Assembly (NCBI GenBank): GCA_951640165.1
Contig: OX621252.1
Location: 26,123,934-26,187,933, forward strand
Source: Pseudoips prasinana
Lineage: Eukaryota; Arthropoda; Insecta; Lepidoptera; Nolidae
Direction: 5' to 3'
Length of the DNA: 64,000 bases
In this document: piece by piece, positions 9,984 to 21,293 of the stretch
Layout of the letters: every line of letters begins with the position of its first letter
Position numbering within the stretch: position 1 is the stretch's first letter
Program-made: the position numbers and the translations under genes
The notes under the pieces: generated by a model
The model's database searches: none
The model's input: the letters and a program-made list of their open reading frames with translations, nothing else
What the model was told of the DNA's origin: nothing

Positions 9984-10880
9984 TAGGTATGCCCTCGGTT
10001 TTACCCGCGTAACTTTATAAATTATAGCATATGTGTTAATCCATGGTGTCAGCTAACTCCATACCAAATTTTATTAAAATCGCTCCCGCCGTCTAGACGT
10101 AAAGAAGTAACAAACATACATACTCTCACGCTCACAAACTTTCGCCTTTATAATATTAGTGTGATAAAGTACTGTGGAAATGACGTAAAAGGTCAGGAAC
10201 CAGGTTCTTAAAACCTATCCTAGCGGGTTGTGTTTTAAACGAATTTACGTCTTGTTATAAGAATGATGGTATCCATCAACGCACTTGCGACCCCTCTGCA
10301 GGTATACACGGGTGGTGGGCGCCTACCATCAGGTGACCCGCTTGCTCACTTGTTTTGGTTACTATAGTATTCAATTTAAATTATTTATTCATTAAATTAA
10401 ATTCATTATTTATTTTGTGCTGGAAGTTTATTATAACACTTGCTTTTCCCGCGGTTTTAGCCGCGTTAAACTTTATAAATTACTAGCTGTGCCCCGCGGT
10501 TTTATCTGCGTTAAACTTTATAAATTATATAGCCTATGTGTTAATCTAGGGTGTTAGCTATCTCCATACCAAATTTTATTGAAATCGCTGCACCCGTTTA
10601 GCCGTGAACAAACATACACACTCTCATACTCACAAAGTTTCACCTTTAAAATATTAGTGTGATAAAGTACTGTGGAAATGAAGTAAAACGTCAGGAACCA
10701 GGTTCTGAAAACCTATCTTAGTGGGTTTGGTTTAAAATTAGTGCGATTTACTTAATGTTACAAAAATTTTGGTATCAAACAACGCACTTGCGGCCCCTCT
10801 GTGGGTGTAGATGGATGGTGGGCACTTACCATCAGGTGACCCGCTTGCTCATTTGTTTTGGTTACTATGGTATTTAATTT
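9984..10880. repeat. Direct tandem duplication, ~490-bp period
   Basis: Unit 1 (9984-10375) and unit 2 (10475-10880) align throughout: a short Helitron, then 'ataaagtactgtggaaatga', then a common lepidopteran tail 'ccatcaggtgacccgcttgc'. The landmark 'ataaagtactgtgg' is at ~10163 and ~10663-10665. Units differ by perhaps 15-20%, so the duplication is old. Confidence 0.7.
10483..10662 (-). mobile_element. Short Helitron, 180 bp
   Basis: Minus strand: starts TCACACTAATATT, ends CTAG, flanked by A and T. It is the Helitron in unit 2 of the 490-bp duplication; the unit 1 copy (9984-10164) has lost its CTAG. Confidence 0.7.
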
Positions 10881-11002
10881 AATTTATTTTCAATCAGCTT
10901 TTGCTGTAACCCTATTAATAAACGACGAAATTCACTATCCTGGGTAAATTAAAAAGAAAAGCACCTCTCAGTCCACACACAGAACAAATCTAAATTTAAA
11001 TA

Positions 11003-11223
11003 ATTAAACCTACACATGATCCTTGACAATAACTTAATATAAGTTAGCTTAATATCGTTACTGTTATAAAATAAATCTTATTATAAATTATTTCCTACAA
11101 TCCGTGTACCTAAATATCTATATGTACCTATAAATAATTATAAATTAAGTATATATTACTACGAACATGTTTTGACTATTTACAATTGCTTTTTTAAAGT
11201 CTACGTGAATAAAAACCTTTTTA
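11003..11223 (+). repeat. LINE 3' end (family L3U)
   Basis: Plus-orientation copy ending 'gtctacgtgaataaaaacc'. It preserves the uninterrupted ancestral arrangement around 11156-11190, which is rearranged in the copy at 55287-55597. Confidence 0.7.
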
Positions 11224-11304
11224 TGTTATTATTTTAGTAATTTTCCACTTCTTAACTGAAATCTCTGTTTAAGAATAAACTGTCGAATTCGTAGGTACAT
11301 AAGG

Positions 11305-11560
11305 GTTTGTGCTGGACATAGTTTTGCCCCACGGTCTTACCCGCGTTAGACTTTATAATTTATAGCCTATGTGTTATTCAGATATACTCGTATTATATTA
11401 TACTATTTTACTCCAAAGTTTCATCAAAATCTTTAGGATAGTTTTTGCGTGAAAGACTAACTAACAACCATACTCACAAACTTTCACATTTATAATATAA
11501 CAAACATCCATACATCCACACTCACAAACTTTCTTATTATTATTATATTAGTACCATGTA
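11305..11560 (-). mobile_element. Degenerate Helitron remnant
   Basis: Contains reverse-oriented Helitron body ('tttgccccacggtcttaccc', 'ctcacaaactttc') with an internal partial duplication of the 5' end. Termini are eroded. Confidence 0.5.
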
Positions 11561-11909
11561 TTGATTGAAATTAACATACACCTGAATTCTCACCCTACTC
11601 TAATATGTTCAATGTTCAATGATTCACCTATCTAGAAATAATTTTACACCTGCGACTCGGCCGCTCGCTCACGTAGGTAACTGTCGCCCGGAGAGCTTTA
11701 CAAAAGCTCTACCAACGAAACTTTGCTCCGCGGGTGGTTGGTTTGTGATAGAATTTCTAAATTGCGATGTCCAATTTCTATTATTTATGTAGATTTCTGG
11801 TGCAGAAACTACTTACTATTTTAGAGTTTGCATGTCTTTAAAACTCTTCTATTCATAAACAGTGGTGGAATGAGTTTAAATTCTACGCATTACTTACGCT
11901 AAGGCATTA

Positions 11910-12178
11910 CGACGGGCCTGTTGGCGAGGTTGATAGATACGCTACCTTTCACGCCGCAGGTTATGGGTTCGATTCCTACCCGGGACAGATATTTGTGTGC
12001 ATGAACATGTCTGTATGTCCTGAATCTGGGTGTAAAATATCTATATAAGTATGTATTTACATAAAAAAATACTACATGTGGTATATCAGTTATCAGGTTA
12101 CCATAGTACAAGCTCTGCTTAGTTTGGGATCAGATGGCCGTGTGTGAATAATGTCTCAGGATATTATTATTATTATTA
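11910..12178 (+). mobile_element. tRNA-derived SINE, class A
   Basis: Full-length plus-strand copy. Head starts 'gacgggcctgttggcg', B box GGTTCGATTCC at 11966-11976, body, then 'ggatattattattattatt' tail. Confidence 0.8.
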
Positions 12179-13546
12179 TGGCTGCCAAACAGATGGACAA
12201 TTTAGCAGATGAAAATAGTAATTATTAAAAGAGTCTTTACAAGCCATTTCCACGTTGTCAGTGTTTTTGCTATAGGCCATCCATCAATGACTAACTTGTT
12301 GGTTTAGCGCTAACAGTTTTAATCGCAGTCTCACTGCCCGGGCAAGGCAATTTTTTCTTTAATTAATCTGTCAAGATTAATTTTTAGTAGCAGTCTTGCG
12401 TCAGGAAGAGAATTGCGTTTTGCATAAGCTCTCTTCACTGGTATTGGCTAGAGTGTAGGGCACATTTACAGACAGAAGACATTCCATAATAATAACATTA
12501 ATCATTTTAATGTTGTATTTCTGCGTGTGAGTAAGGTCGCCAAAACTCATCGGGGTGGAAGGAAGAGTCAGCAATAATTGTTTGCTGACTCTTAAATACC
12601 GGCAACGCTACCGCAACTCCTCTGGTGTTGCGAGTGTCCATGGGCGGCGGTGATCACTTACCATCAGGTGACCCACTTGCTCGTTGGTCGCCATCTGATA
12701 TAAAAAAGTGTCTCTTCGGAATATGAGAGTGCAGAAGTAGAGAGTACATCGGGTCTAGTCTCTATTGAGGCTAACCAACGCCCATCCTCGAATTAAACTG
12801 ACGCCTTGGAACCATTGTCTTTTGAAAGTCTCATGACAACCGGGGACATAGATTTTGAGGCGAGATCCTTTAACCAATCAATCTCAGAAAAACTCATTTT
12901 TATACAAATCTTGTTCGATCCAGGAATAACCTGTGACTTACTGATAGAATAGTCTCAAATACGCGGCTCACAGCGAACACAGGTGTCGTCTTTAAAAACC
13001 TCGTTAACGTAACCTTATTCCTTTGAATATTTATATAAAAGGTTTTTTTTAATTAGAATTATTTAGAACGTTGCGTAGTTAACAACGTACCAACGTAACT
13101 CTAATTTAAATATTTATATCATATTTTGTATGTTCTTTACTCTCAAAGAAACGGTAACTTTATTTAAACTAAGTATATACCTATACCAATTTAATTAAAA
13201 GTAACGGAATCCTCGTTAAAATGTAACATACTCGTATCCTGCGAAGTACCTACTACATTCCATTCCTGTACCGAAATGAAAACTTCAATATTTAATAAGA
13301 TACACTCTTCAACAGCAAATAAAGTCCAAAGTCGTAAAGCACTAGTAATAATAATGTTATAAAATAAACGTGAAAAAATATCGTGACTTTCAGTCTGGTT
13401 ACAGTTTATGGCTATGGTACGTAAATATAACGACTGGGAAATTGGAATATCTAATAATAGTGTTCGTCGCTGTATTCTGGCTCCTGAGACTAGCCAACTA
13501 AACTCTTAATTATACACCTAAATATCTGAAGAAACATGAATAATAT
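12179..13546. other. Mostly unassigned; short repeat scrap at 12600-12700
   Basis: 12600-12700 carries the common 'accatcaggtgacccacttg' scrap also seen at 10300, 10830, 48940 and 62470. The rest shows no gene or RNA. Confidence 0.4.
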
Positions 13547-13806
13547 TAATAATATCCTGGGACATTATTCACACACGGCCATCTGATATTAAACTAAGCA
13601 AAGCTTGTATTATGGAAACCAGATAACTCATATATTACATATACTACTTTTCTTTTTGTAAATACATACTCATATAGGTAATTACACTCAGACTCAGGAC
13701 AAACAGATATGTTCATATACACAAACATTTGTACTGGGGTGGAATCGAGCCCACAACCTGGCGGCTTGAAAGGCAAGCATTTAACAATTACGCCAACCGT
13801 CTCGTC
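13547..13806 (-). mobile_element. tRNA-derived SINE, class A
   Basis: Minus-strand copy with recognisable head, body and ATT tail. Confidence 0.75.
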
Positions 13807-13962
13807 AGGATCGTCGTTAAATCATAAAAATAGTACAATTGACGGACTTATCAGTAAAATCTTCCCTCCAGACAATCTAAGCAGGGATTGGAGTATAAAC
13901 GCCAATTGTAAATGAAAACTAACTCAGACCCACGATTTTAAATAAATTAGTAGCCAAGTTGA

Positions 13963-14135
13963 CTGCACGGGTGGCGCAGCGGCTAAGACAGTCGCCTCGC
14001 CGCTTCGTCTCGCAGGTTCAAGTCCAAACGGACAACTATTTGCGTGAACCTTAAATATATCCGTCTATTATATGTTTGTAAAGTACCCCGCGACACAGGG
14101 ATTAGAATCCCTAACGTGGGCGTTGACTTAAAAAA
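13963..14135 (+). mobile_element. tRNA-derived SINE, class C
   Basis: Head 'gactgcacgggtggcgcagc', B-box-like GGTTCAAGTCC, then the shared 'acaactatttg' body and the 'accccgcgacacaggg' tail region. Class C copies also lie at 16210-16420, 22880-23050, 37600-37790, 48641-48840, 49760-49945 and 55912-56092. Confidence 0.75.
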
Positions 14136-15117
14136 AAATAACTACGCGAGCTCTCAGGTCCAACTCTGAATCCAAATAATCAAGAGTATTCAAGAGACAC
14201 TCGCCACAAAATATTCATAAAAAACGGTACAGTTGTTTTTGAGGCGTTCAGTGACAAACACACGTACAGAATAATGATATAAAAGAGTCCCTTTGATATT
14301 AAACAAAATAACATCAAAAAGTATAATCTCACCGTTCTAATACGAAAATGGATTTCGCGTTCAAATGTGGAGCTCACGTCTAAATGCAATATCGTCGTCC
14401 TACTGCATTTTTCATGCTTAAGCATCAAAATTCAGTAAACGAAGTGCGTTGATGGAGTTGCTCCTGAGAACGAGCGTCCCCCCGATAGATTCCGAACTCC
14501 CCCGAACCTTATAAATGTTGCCAGTGGCAGCTGATTTGCCAATATTAGAGGAGTTTTTAAAGGTAGACAAGATATTTAATTTAGCTTGACCTATTTACCC
14601 TATCTTATTTTTTGTCATCATGTTATATTATTGCTCTCTATAAATTAGGTCTTCTGAATTTAAGAAAATAATCATTGACGGTTTACCGTGATTTGATACC
14701 AAATTGGAAATTATTAAAAAAACAACACAAATTATTTGACCGCTATATATGTGTAAATGTATATTGATTACACCACCATTTGTAGTCTCTGTCAATTTTG
14801 GGTCAAAGTTGAAGGTTTCTATTCAAAGTTTCATCTCAATCCATTTAACTATTTTTAATCCATCATGAGAAATAACAATACAATTTCACATTTATAATAA
14901 TAGCGACAATCACCAACCTCTATATGAATATAGGAAACTAACCGTACTAACATAGAAAACTTTTATAGTGAGTGCACATTTAATAGCAGCATTGAATTCT
15001 TTTCAATGCACCGATCCTTTATGTATCACAATGACATCGCTAAGTGCTTTCAATAAAAATTCTAACTCGTTCCAGGGGAATTTAATGACATTCTTGTATA
15101 ACAAAAGCTGGCAACCC
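14136..15117. other. No recognised gene
   Basis: AT-rich; 14760-14915 resembles a decayed Helitron end ('catttataataatag'). ORFs here look incidental. Confidence 0.35.
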
Positions 15118-15205
15118 TAGGTTCTTTCGGCCGAGAAGCGGTGTAAGTTAGTCGGTCCACCATCGCCGTCGCGGCCGCTTGCTTCCACACCCGCTGGCAC
15201 TTTTC
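15118..15205. other. Isolated GC-rich segment
   Basis: About 88 bp with CpG-rich content ('cgccgtcgcggccgc') inside AT-rich flanks. The minus strand is open across it (68 codons, 15062-15268) but with no recognisable domain. Could be an old exon, a fragment of a GC-rich repeat or a regulatory island. Confidence 0.3.
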
Positions 15206-15730
15206 ATATGTGAACTTTTTTTTTATAAAACAGTACTGTGGCATTAATTTTACATTAACAAAAGACATTTATTTTTTATAAGTGGCCGTGACAATGAGTT
15301 TTCAAGCCATATAAAGCGAATAGACCGTTTAAAGGTTTGTGTATATGTATGTATACCCTTGTGTAACTTATTGTTTCACGTCAAAACATAATATTCCCTT
15401 GTTACTAGAACAGTTTTGTGGAGTACTTTTTTTTTGTATTTTTGCATAAGTTTGTGGAACAGTTTTGGTTGAATTGAATTGTTTTGATTGTGGATTATAT
15501 ACGTTTTTTTGCGGTATTTCATTCATTCTGATCTAGTATGTACAGCACGTACCTTGTTAACGTTTATCTTGTTTAGGTAAAGATATACGTACTATACCGA
15601 GGTTTAGTTAATTAGTGTTTACTCTCCGAATTAGTTGTTTAGAATTATTATTAAGTGAAACGTATCAAGGGATAAAGAATCGAAGAATTCACGTTTGATC
15701 GAATAATTTTCGATTGCAACTTTGTTAACT
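15206..15730. other. No recognised feature
   Basis: T-rich sequence, no ORF or repeat match. Confidence 0.35.
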
Positions 15731-15955
15731 GACGGGCTGATTGTCGTGATCGGTAGACACCGTAGGTCGCGGGTTTGATTCCCACCCAGGACAGATATTT
15801 GTGTGCAAAAACATGTCTGTTTGTTCTGAAAAGAAAAATAGTATATGCAGTATTTCAGTTATCTGGTTTCCATAATACTTAAAAGCTCTGCTTATTTTGA
15901 GATCGGATGGTCGAGTGATAATAATGCTCCAGGATATTATTATTATAATTCCTGA
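15731..15955 (+). mobile_element. tRNA-derived SINE, class A
   Basis: Plus-strand copy with a shortened head, B-box-like GGTTTGATTCC and ATT tail. Confidence 0.7.
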
Positions 15956-16009
15956 CGAGACTAAAATGTGTTCTTTCGTTTATATATTTGTTTAAGATAA
16001 ACAAACATC

Positions 16010-16047
16010 CCTTTGTCCAGCAGTGGACATCTTTCGGCTGACAATTA
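16010..16047 (+). repeat. RTE 3' tail scrap
   Basis: 'ctttgtccagcagtggac' followed by 'tttcggctga', the RTE 3' end signature, only ~38 bp. Confidence 0.5.
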
Positions 16048-16209
16048 TCGATGTTTGGTTAAGATGTTCGTTAAATGATAATTTCGATTTTTATTTAATT
16101 AACTAGGTATGTTTATATTCCCTTGCTCAAGATATGTTTGTAATTCATACGAATATTTCTTTAGTAGAAAAAGATTTTTTATCTTTATTTATCATTGGGA
16201 TACTAATTA

Positions 16210-16420
16210 CTGATTGCACGTGTGGCGCAGGGTTAACACAGTCACCACCTCTCTTCATTACCCGGGTTTGATTCCCGCCCAATCTAACTATTTGTTGGAC
16301 CCATAAATAGTTGTTCCGAGTCTGGGTGTACTTTGTGTCCGTCAATTATACATATGGTGGTAAACCGAAAACAGTAAGACACAGGAAATAATATACCTTA
16401 TGTGGACGTTGTCTATTAAG
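16210..16420 (+). mobile_element. tRNA-derived SINE, class C
   Basis: Head 'gattgcacgtgtggcgcag', then 'cgggtttgattcccgccc' B box and the class C body; its end is shared with the duplicated block 16381-16499. Confidence 0.65.
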
Positions 16421-16893
16421 AAATACATGATATTTGTTTTTCGGTTATTCAAATTTTTTGTAGCTATCCACCATATTAACACATTCATTGACCAATATTT
16501 GACGGTCACCGTAGCCTAGTTGGTAGTGCTCCTGCCTACGAAGCCGGTGGTCCTGGGTTCGAATCCCGGTAAGTGCAAATATTTGTGTGATGAGCCCGAA
16601 TATTTGTTTCTGAGTCATGGATATTTTCTATGTATTTAAGTATTTATCTATCTATATAAGTATGTATATCGTCGCCTGGTACCCATAGTACAAGCTTTGC
16701 TTAGTTTGGGGCTAGGATGATTTGCGTGACATTGTCCCTAGATATTATTATTAGATATTATGTGTTAGGAAATACAGGAAATAATATATCTTGTGTGGAC
16801 GTTGTCTATTAAAAAATACATGATATTTATGTTTTTCGGTTATTCTAATTTTTGTAGCAATCCGCCGTATTAACACTTTCGTTGACCAATATT
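16381..16893 (+). repeat. ~119-bp direct duplication flanking a SINE
   Basis: 16381-16499 and 16774-16893 are direct repeats (about 90% identical, both ending 'gaccaatatt') 393 bp apart. The class B SINE at 16500-16755 sits exactly between them. The repeats are far too long for a retrotransposition target duplication. Confidence 0.7.
16500..16755 (+). mobile_element. tRNA-derived SINE, class B (well preserved)
   Basis: Head 'gacggtcaccgtagcctag', B box GGTTCGAATCC at 16556-16566, and tail 'agatattattatt'. One of the best-preserved class B copies here. Confidence 0.8.
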
Positions 16894-17106
16894 AAGCGAG
16901 AGTTACTATTCTGGGCAGTATTTCGCCAGATATTTCCTACATTAACAAATCTATTTATATTAGAAAATACATATCGAATTCTACATATTTATTTATGATG
17001 AAACAGATGACCGTAATCTTATTTCAAGGGAATTTCTGTTATTCAGATTGATTGATTTAGGTAAGATTTTTTATACACTTCCTTGTTTTATACACTTTTT
17101 ACTCAT

Positions 17107-17580
17107 AATCATCATCATATCAGCCGAAAGACGTCCACTGCTGGACAAAGGCCTCCCCCATAGATCTCCACAATTGCCGGTCTTGCGCTATCCGCATCCA
17201 GCGATTTCCAGTGACCCGCACAAGATCATCGGTCCATCTTGTAGGGGGCCTGCCCACGCTGCGTCTTCCGGTTCGTGGTCGCCACTCGAAAACCTTTCTG
17301 CCCCAGCGGCCGTCGGCTCTACGAGCTATGTGCCCTGCCCACCGCCACTTCAGCTCGGCAATTCTTACGGCTATGTCGGTTTTGGTTCGCCTGTGGATCT
17401 CAACATTTCTGATCCGATCTCGCAGGGAAACTCCAAGCATAGCCCTTTCCATTGCTCTGTGGGTGACCTTGAGCCCCCTGATAAGGCCAATAGTGAGCGA
17501 CCACGTCTCTGTTCCGTAAGTCATTACTGGCAACACATACTGGTCGAAGACTTTCGACTTGAGACACTGCGGTATTTGGG
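17107..17580 (-). pseudogene. 5'-truncated RTE-clade LINE, C-terminal ORF and 3' end
   Basis: The minus strand is open from about 17580 to the TAA/TAG after 17120, ~150 residues without a stop. It encodes the post-RT region of RTE proteins: LPVMTYGTETWSLT, then SLRDRIRN, LKWRWAGHIARR, and a Gly/Arg-rich GRPPTRWTDDL. The 3' terminus is the RTE signature 'tttcggctgatatgatgatg'. The RT domain and endonuclease are absent because of 5' truncation, as expected for target-primed insertion. The intact frame suggests a fairly young insertion. Confidence 0.8.
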
Positions 17581-18050
17581 ATTAACTGCCATTAATCAAT
17601 GTAGTTAATATTAATAAAATAATCACAATCGTTACAACGGGTTTATATTTTTAGAGTTCAGATTTTAATTTAGAGTAGTTGGTAAACAATAAGTTAGTAT
17701 TATTATTGAAAAATTAAAAATTATTATACTTTTTAATAATTAGTTCTTAAAACATATAGACTGAGCTTTTAATTTGTATAAATAGTAATTATTGTATAAA
17801 TATCTTCACGATTCATGCTTCTATTTTTTTTTATTATGTAATAAAGTTCCAAGTATAGTACTTTATATGTATTACAGTCTAGTCTAGAGACTAATAAGTA
17901 ACTTTATATTAATCTAAATTTCTATACAACATAATTAATTCTAAGAATCAGTCCACCGACTATCCTTAGTCATATTTGTTAAGGGGAGTTAAGACACTTT
18001 ATTCATGTGTTCTTTATAATTACATTATTGCAATTCACTAAATACACTAA
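17581..18050. other. No recognised feature
   Basis: Very AT-rich; no ORF or repeat match. Confidence 0.4.
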
Positions 18051-18312
18051 TCACGACACTAGTTCACAGGGTTTTGTTTTCTTTGAACGTCTCACTAGCT
18101 CTGCAATGTCGAGTAGCTGGATGGCCTCGACGTTCACATGATGTTGAAGCCTATGTTCATGAGCTGTAGCGTATTTTCGAATGGTCTCTGCAACGGAGTC
18201 CATCTTTAGATCCCGGTGTAAATCGTCATTTCTTATATACCAAGGTACATTTACGATATCTCGTAACACTTTATTCTGGAATCTTTGGATGATATTAATG
18301 TTGCTTTTTGGC
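18051..18312 (-). pseudogene. Jockey-clade LINE C-terminal ORF, downstream part
   Basis: Minus strand reads NIIQRFQNKVLRDIVNVPWY, then IRNDDLHRDL and QLLDIAELVRR before a stop at 18051. The 'RFQNK.LR.I.N.PWY..N..LH.DL' pattern is the characteristic end of Jockey-type RT proteins. The upstream part continues at 21031-21111 on the far side of the TTA-flanked element, in the order expected for one ORF split by insertion. Confidence 0.75.
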
Positions 18313-18857
18313 TTAGTAGCGGTTTCGCCCTAATTTTGCTCGCCCGAATCGGGCGAATGAACTACTTTCGATTTTGAATATTTTATAGGGCCGGTTTTTC
18401 CCGAGACATATTTAAAAGCGGACGAATCAGGTTCAGTAAAATTTAGTAATGTACTATTCGCCCAAATACTATTATACCTCAGAAAAAATAAGTAGTACAG
18501 TCGAGCGCACCATATACAAATATTTTAAAGAGGTTTTACTTAAGTGTTGTGTTACTCGATAATAGTAAGTAACGTTCTAGATAATATGCACAATTACTTT
18601 TGTTCCTCAGCGATAAAAGTAAAGACATAGCAAATAAACGCACCCACAGGAACACAAAAGATAGTCGTATGATGCTGTCTTTGTCACTCATTTGCAAATT
18701 GTGCGGCGTGGTTCCATCATTTGGTTTAGTGTGTCTAAAATACTGATAGTATAACAACATAACTGCATAAAGTGCATGCATAAAATGATGTGTAGGCATT
18801 TATTATAAGTAACAATTGTGTACGCAACTGTACTTTTTTATAAACTTTCCCAGTTTA

Positions 18858-20838
18858 TCTATATAAATAAAAAGACAAGTCCTGACTGACTGACTGACTC
18901 ATCAACGCCCAGCCCAAACCCTTGGACCTAGAAAGCTGAAATTTTGCACAAATGTTTGTTTTATAACGTAGACAAGGAATAAGGAAGGATTTTTCGAAAT
19001 TCAACCCCTAAGGGGGTAAAACAGGGGCGCTAAGTTAGTATGAAACTTTGCCGTTTTGGAAGTTAAAGGCATGAAAATTGGTAGTTGGCCTTTTAGTTAA
19101 AAATAAAAAATATGTATTTCAGCATTTTTGGAAATTCCAGCCCCAAGAGCGTAAAATAGGGGGTGTAAGTTTGTATGAAAAATGTGACAATGTTTAAGTT
19201 AAACGCATGAAAATTGGTATTAGGCATTTGAGTTAAAAAATAAAAATATATATTTCAGGATTTTTGGGAATTCCACCCCTTAGGGCGTAAAATAGGGCAT
19301 GTAAGTTTTTATGAAAAATGCGACTTTTTTGAAGTTAAAGCCATGCAAATTGGTATTTGGCCTTTCAGTTAAAAATAAAAATATGTATTCCAGGATTTTT
19401 GAGAAATCCACCCCGAAGGGCATAAAATATGTGATGTAAGTTTATACTGACTGACTGACATATCAACGCACAGCCTAAACGGCTGGAGTTAAAGATTTGA
19501 AATGTTGACAGAAGGTACCTTTTATGTCGTAGGCATCCACTAAAGAAGGGTTTTTAAAAATTTCACCCCCTAAGGGCGTAAAATAGGGAAAGTAAGTTTG
19601 TATGAAAAAGGCGACATTTTTGAAGTTAAACAAATGAAAATTGGTATTTGGCCTTTCAGTTAAAAATAAAAAATATCTATTTCAGGATTTCCGAGAATTC
19701 CACCCCTAAGGGTGACAAATAGGGGATGTAAGTTTGTATGAAAAATGTGACAATTTTGAGGTAAACGCATGAAAATTGGTATATGGCCGTTCATTTAAAA
19801 ATTATAAATATATATTTCAGGATTTTTGGAAATTTCGCCCCTAAGGACGACTAGAATAGGCGATGTAAGTTTGTATGAAAGTCTGTATTTTTTTAGTTAA
19901 ACGCATGTAAATTGGTATTTGGTCTTTCAGTTAAAAATAAAACAATCCAGGGAATAATTTGTTGTTAAAAAAAGGTAATCCAAAACTGATTCAATAGATC
20001 GCCACCAACCATTTAAGCAAACTCAAATTTAAAAAAATATAGTTTCTTATGCCAAGTAGCTTAAAATTTCGTAGTCGTTGTCGTCTAAGTAAAGATTTAG
20101 CGTTTTATAAGATTTGTAACTTCTATTTTTAAGTTAATTTTATAACAAATTAAAAAAAAGACATTTTAATAAAATTGGGATAAAAAACGAACTTATCTAA
20201 AATTCGAGTTAGCGTAGTATACATTGTAAGTGTCGAGATGATCGCACCCAAAAAACATTATCTTAATTTTACTGATCTACAAGTTCACAATTTTGTAACT
20301 AGATGGCGTTATTGTCGTTTCAGATCGCGGAACTTAATTGGCATATCGGTTAAAATAAATAAATGCTTGAAATAAAAGGTAGTCCAATCAATAGATGATC
20401 GCCTAAATCTCACCCAAAATATATGCACACATCTTAATTTTACCGCTTTACAAGTTTATATTTTTGTTAGTAGATGCCGTAATCATCGTTTTAGATCGCA
20501 CTATGGTTTCGTTCACAAAATGTCGCAACCTAATCTAATGGGAGTTACCTTTGTGATTAATGCATCGTTGATTATTATTTAACTTACTGACTATACTTAA
20601 GGAGAATTGATATGTATTCTTTGATTTTTGCTTGATGATATCGTGTCCTTTTTGTAAATAACAGTAGCAAAGTAGTCTTTCATTTATTTCTTAGTAAGGT
20701 TATTTATAGGTTAGGTTTTATTCAATTTATATTGCTTATTTGTTTTAAAAGTTATATTTTTTAGATTAAGCTAGAAGTAAGTAGTTACATTGGTCATCAT
20801 TCAAAATTGTCGCGGACAAAGTCGCGGGAACCAGCTAG
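18858..20838 (+). mobile_element. Non-autonomous Helitron with internal minisatellite, 1,981 bp
   Basis: Starts TCTATATAAATAAAAAGAC after A and ends CCAGCTAG before T, the Helitron boundary rule. A short hairpin (GCGGAC...GTCGC, with a bulge) lies ~12 nt before CTAG. No Rep/helicase coding. It shares its 3' ~250 bp with the Helitron at 7447-7959. Confidence 0.7.
19001..19935 (+). repeat. Minisatellite, seven ~135-bp units
   Basis: The landmark 'tccacccctaaggg' (with variants) occurs at 19001, 19136, 19272, 19407, 19563, 19699 and 19835, giving spacings 135, 136, 135, 156, 136, 136. Each unit repeats 'gtttgtatgaaaaatg' and 'gaaaattggtatttggcc'. The 156-bp spacing includes a partial restart of the Helitron 5' region (ctgactgact). 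Confidence 0.8.
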
Positions 20839-21030
20839 TTATTAAATAAAGGCTTATTTTTTGAGGTATAGTAGTATTTGGGCGAATAGTACATTACTGA
20901 ATTTTGCTTCACCTGATTCGCCCGCCATTAAATTTGCCTCGGGCGAAACCGGCCCTAAAAAATATTCAAAATTGAAAGTAGTTCATTCGCCCAATTCGGG
21001 CGGACGAAATTAAGGCGAAACCGCTACTTA

Positions 21031-21111
21031 GCCGCTTTTTTTGGCACAACCGCACAATTGTATGCCATTAGTCCATACGGGCATTAAAATTTGTCTGTAT
21101 AGCAAAAGTAG
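21031..21111 (-). pseudogene. Jockey-clade LINE ORF, upstream part
   Basis: Minus strand reads LLLYRQILMPVWTNGIQLCG, then CAKKS, which precedes the RFQNK region of Jockey RTs; the 18051-18312 fragment continues it. It ends where the Helitron at 21114 begins. Confidence 0.65.
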
Positions 21112-21113
21112 TA

Positions 21114-21293
21114 TCTAATTTTATAAATGCGAAAATTTGTGAGTATGGATGTATGGATATTTGTTATTCTTTCCCGCAAATAGTACCAGACACATTTGGA
21201 TGAATTTTGTAGTAGTATAGCTTAAGTATCCGAATAATACGTAGGCTATTATTTATAAAGTTAAACGCGGGTAAAACCGCAGGGCACAGCTAG
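21114..21293 (+). mobile_element. Short Helitron, 180 bp
   Basis: A|TCTAATTTTATAAATGCG at the start and CACAGCTAG|T at the end; 180 bp, the same length as the copy at 10483-10662. Confidence 0.75.

Larger units (their letters stand above)
18316..21027. mobile_element. 2,712-bp DNA transposon, ~170-bp TIRs, TTA target duplication
   Basis: The two ends are long imperfect inverted repeats starting GTAGCGGTTTCGCC and running ~170 bp (18316-18485 and 20866-21027). TTA flanks both sides (18313-18315, 21028-21030). A 3-bp TTA duplication suggests PIF/Harbinger type, though the terminal bases are not the usual ones and no transposase is present. The insertion splits a Jockey ORF. Inside is a later Helitron with a minisatellite (18858-20838); without it the element would be ~730 bp. 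Confidence 0.75.

Noticed and set aside
17048..17608. 186-codon plus-strand ORF
   Set aside because: Opposite-strand shadow of the RTE C-terminal frame, which has clear motifs.
19001..19935. CRISPR-like array
   Set aside because: Spaced repeats are a eukaryotic minisatellite with diverged units and no repeat-spacer structure.
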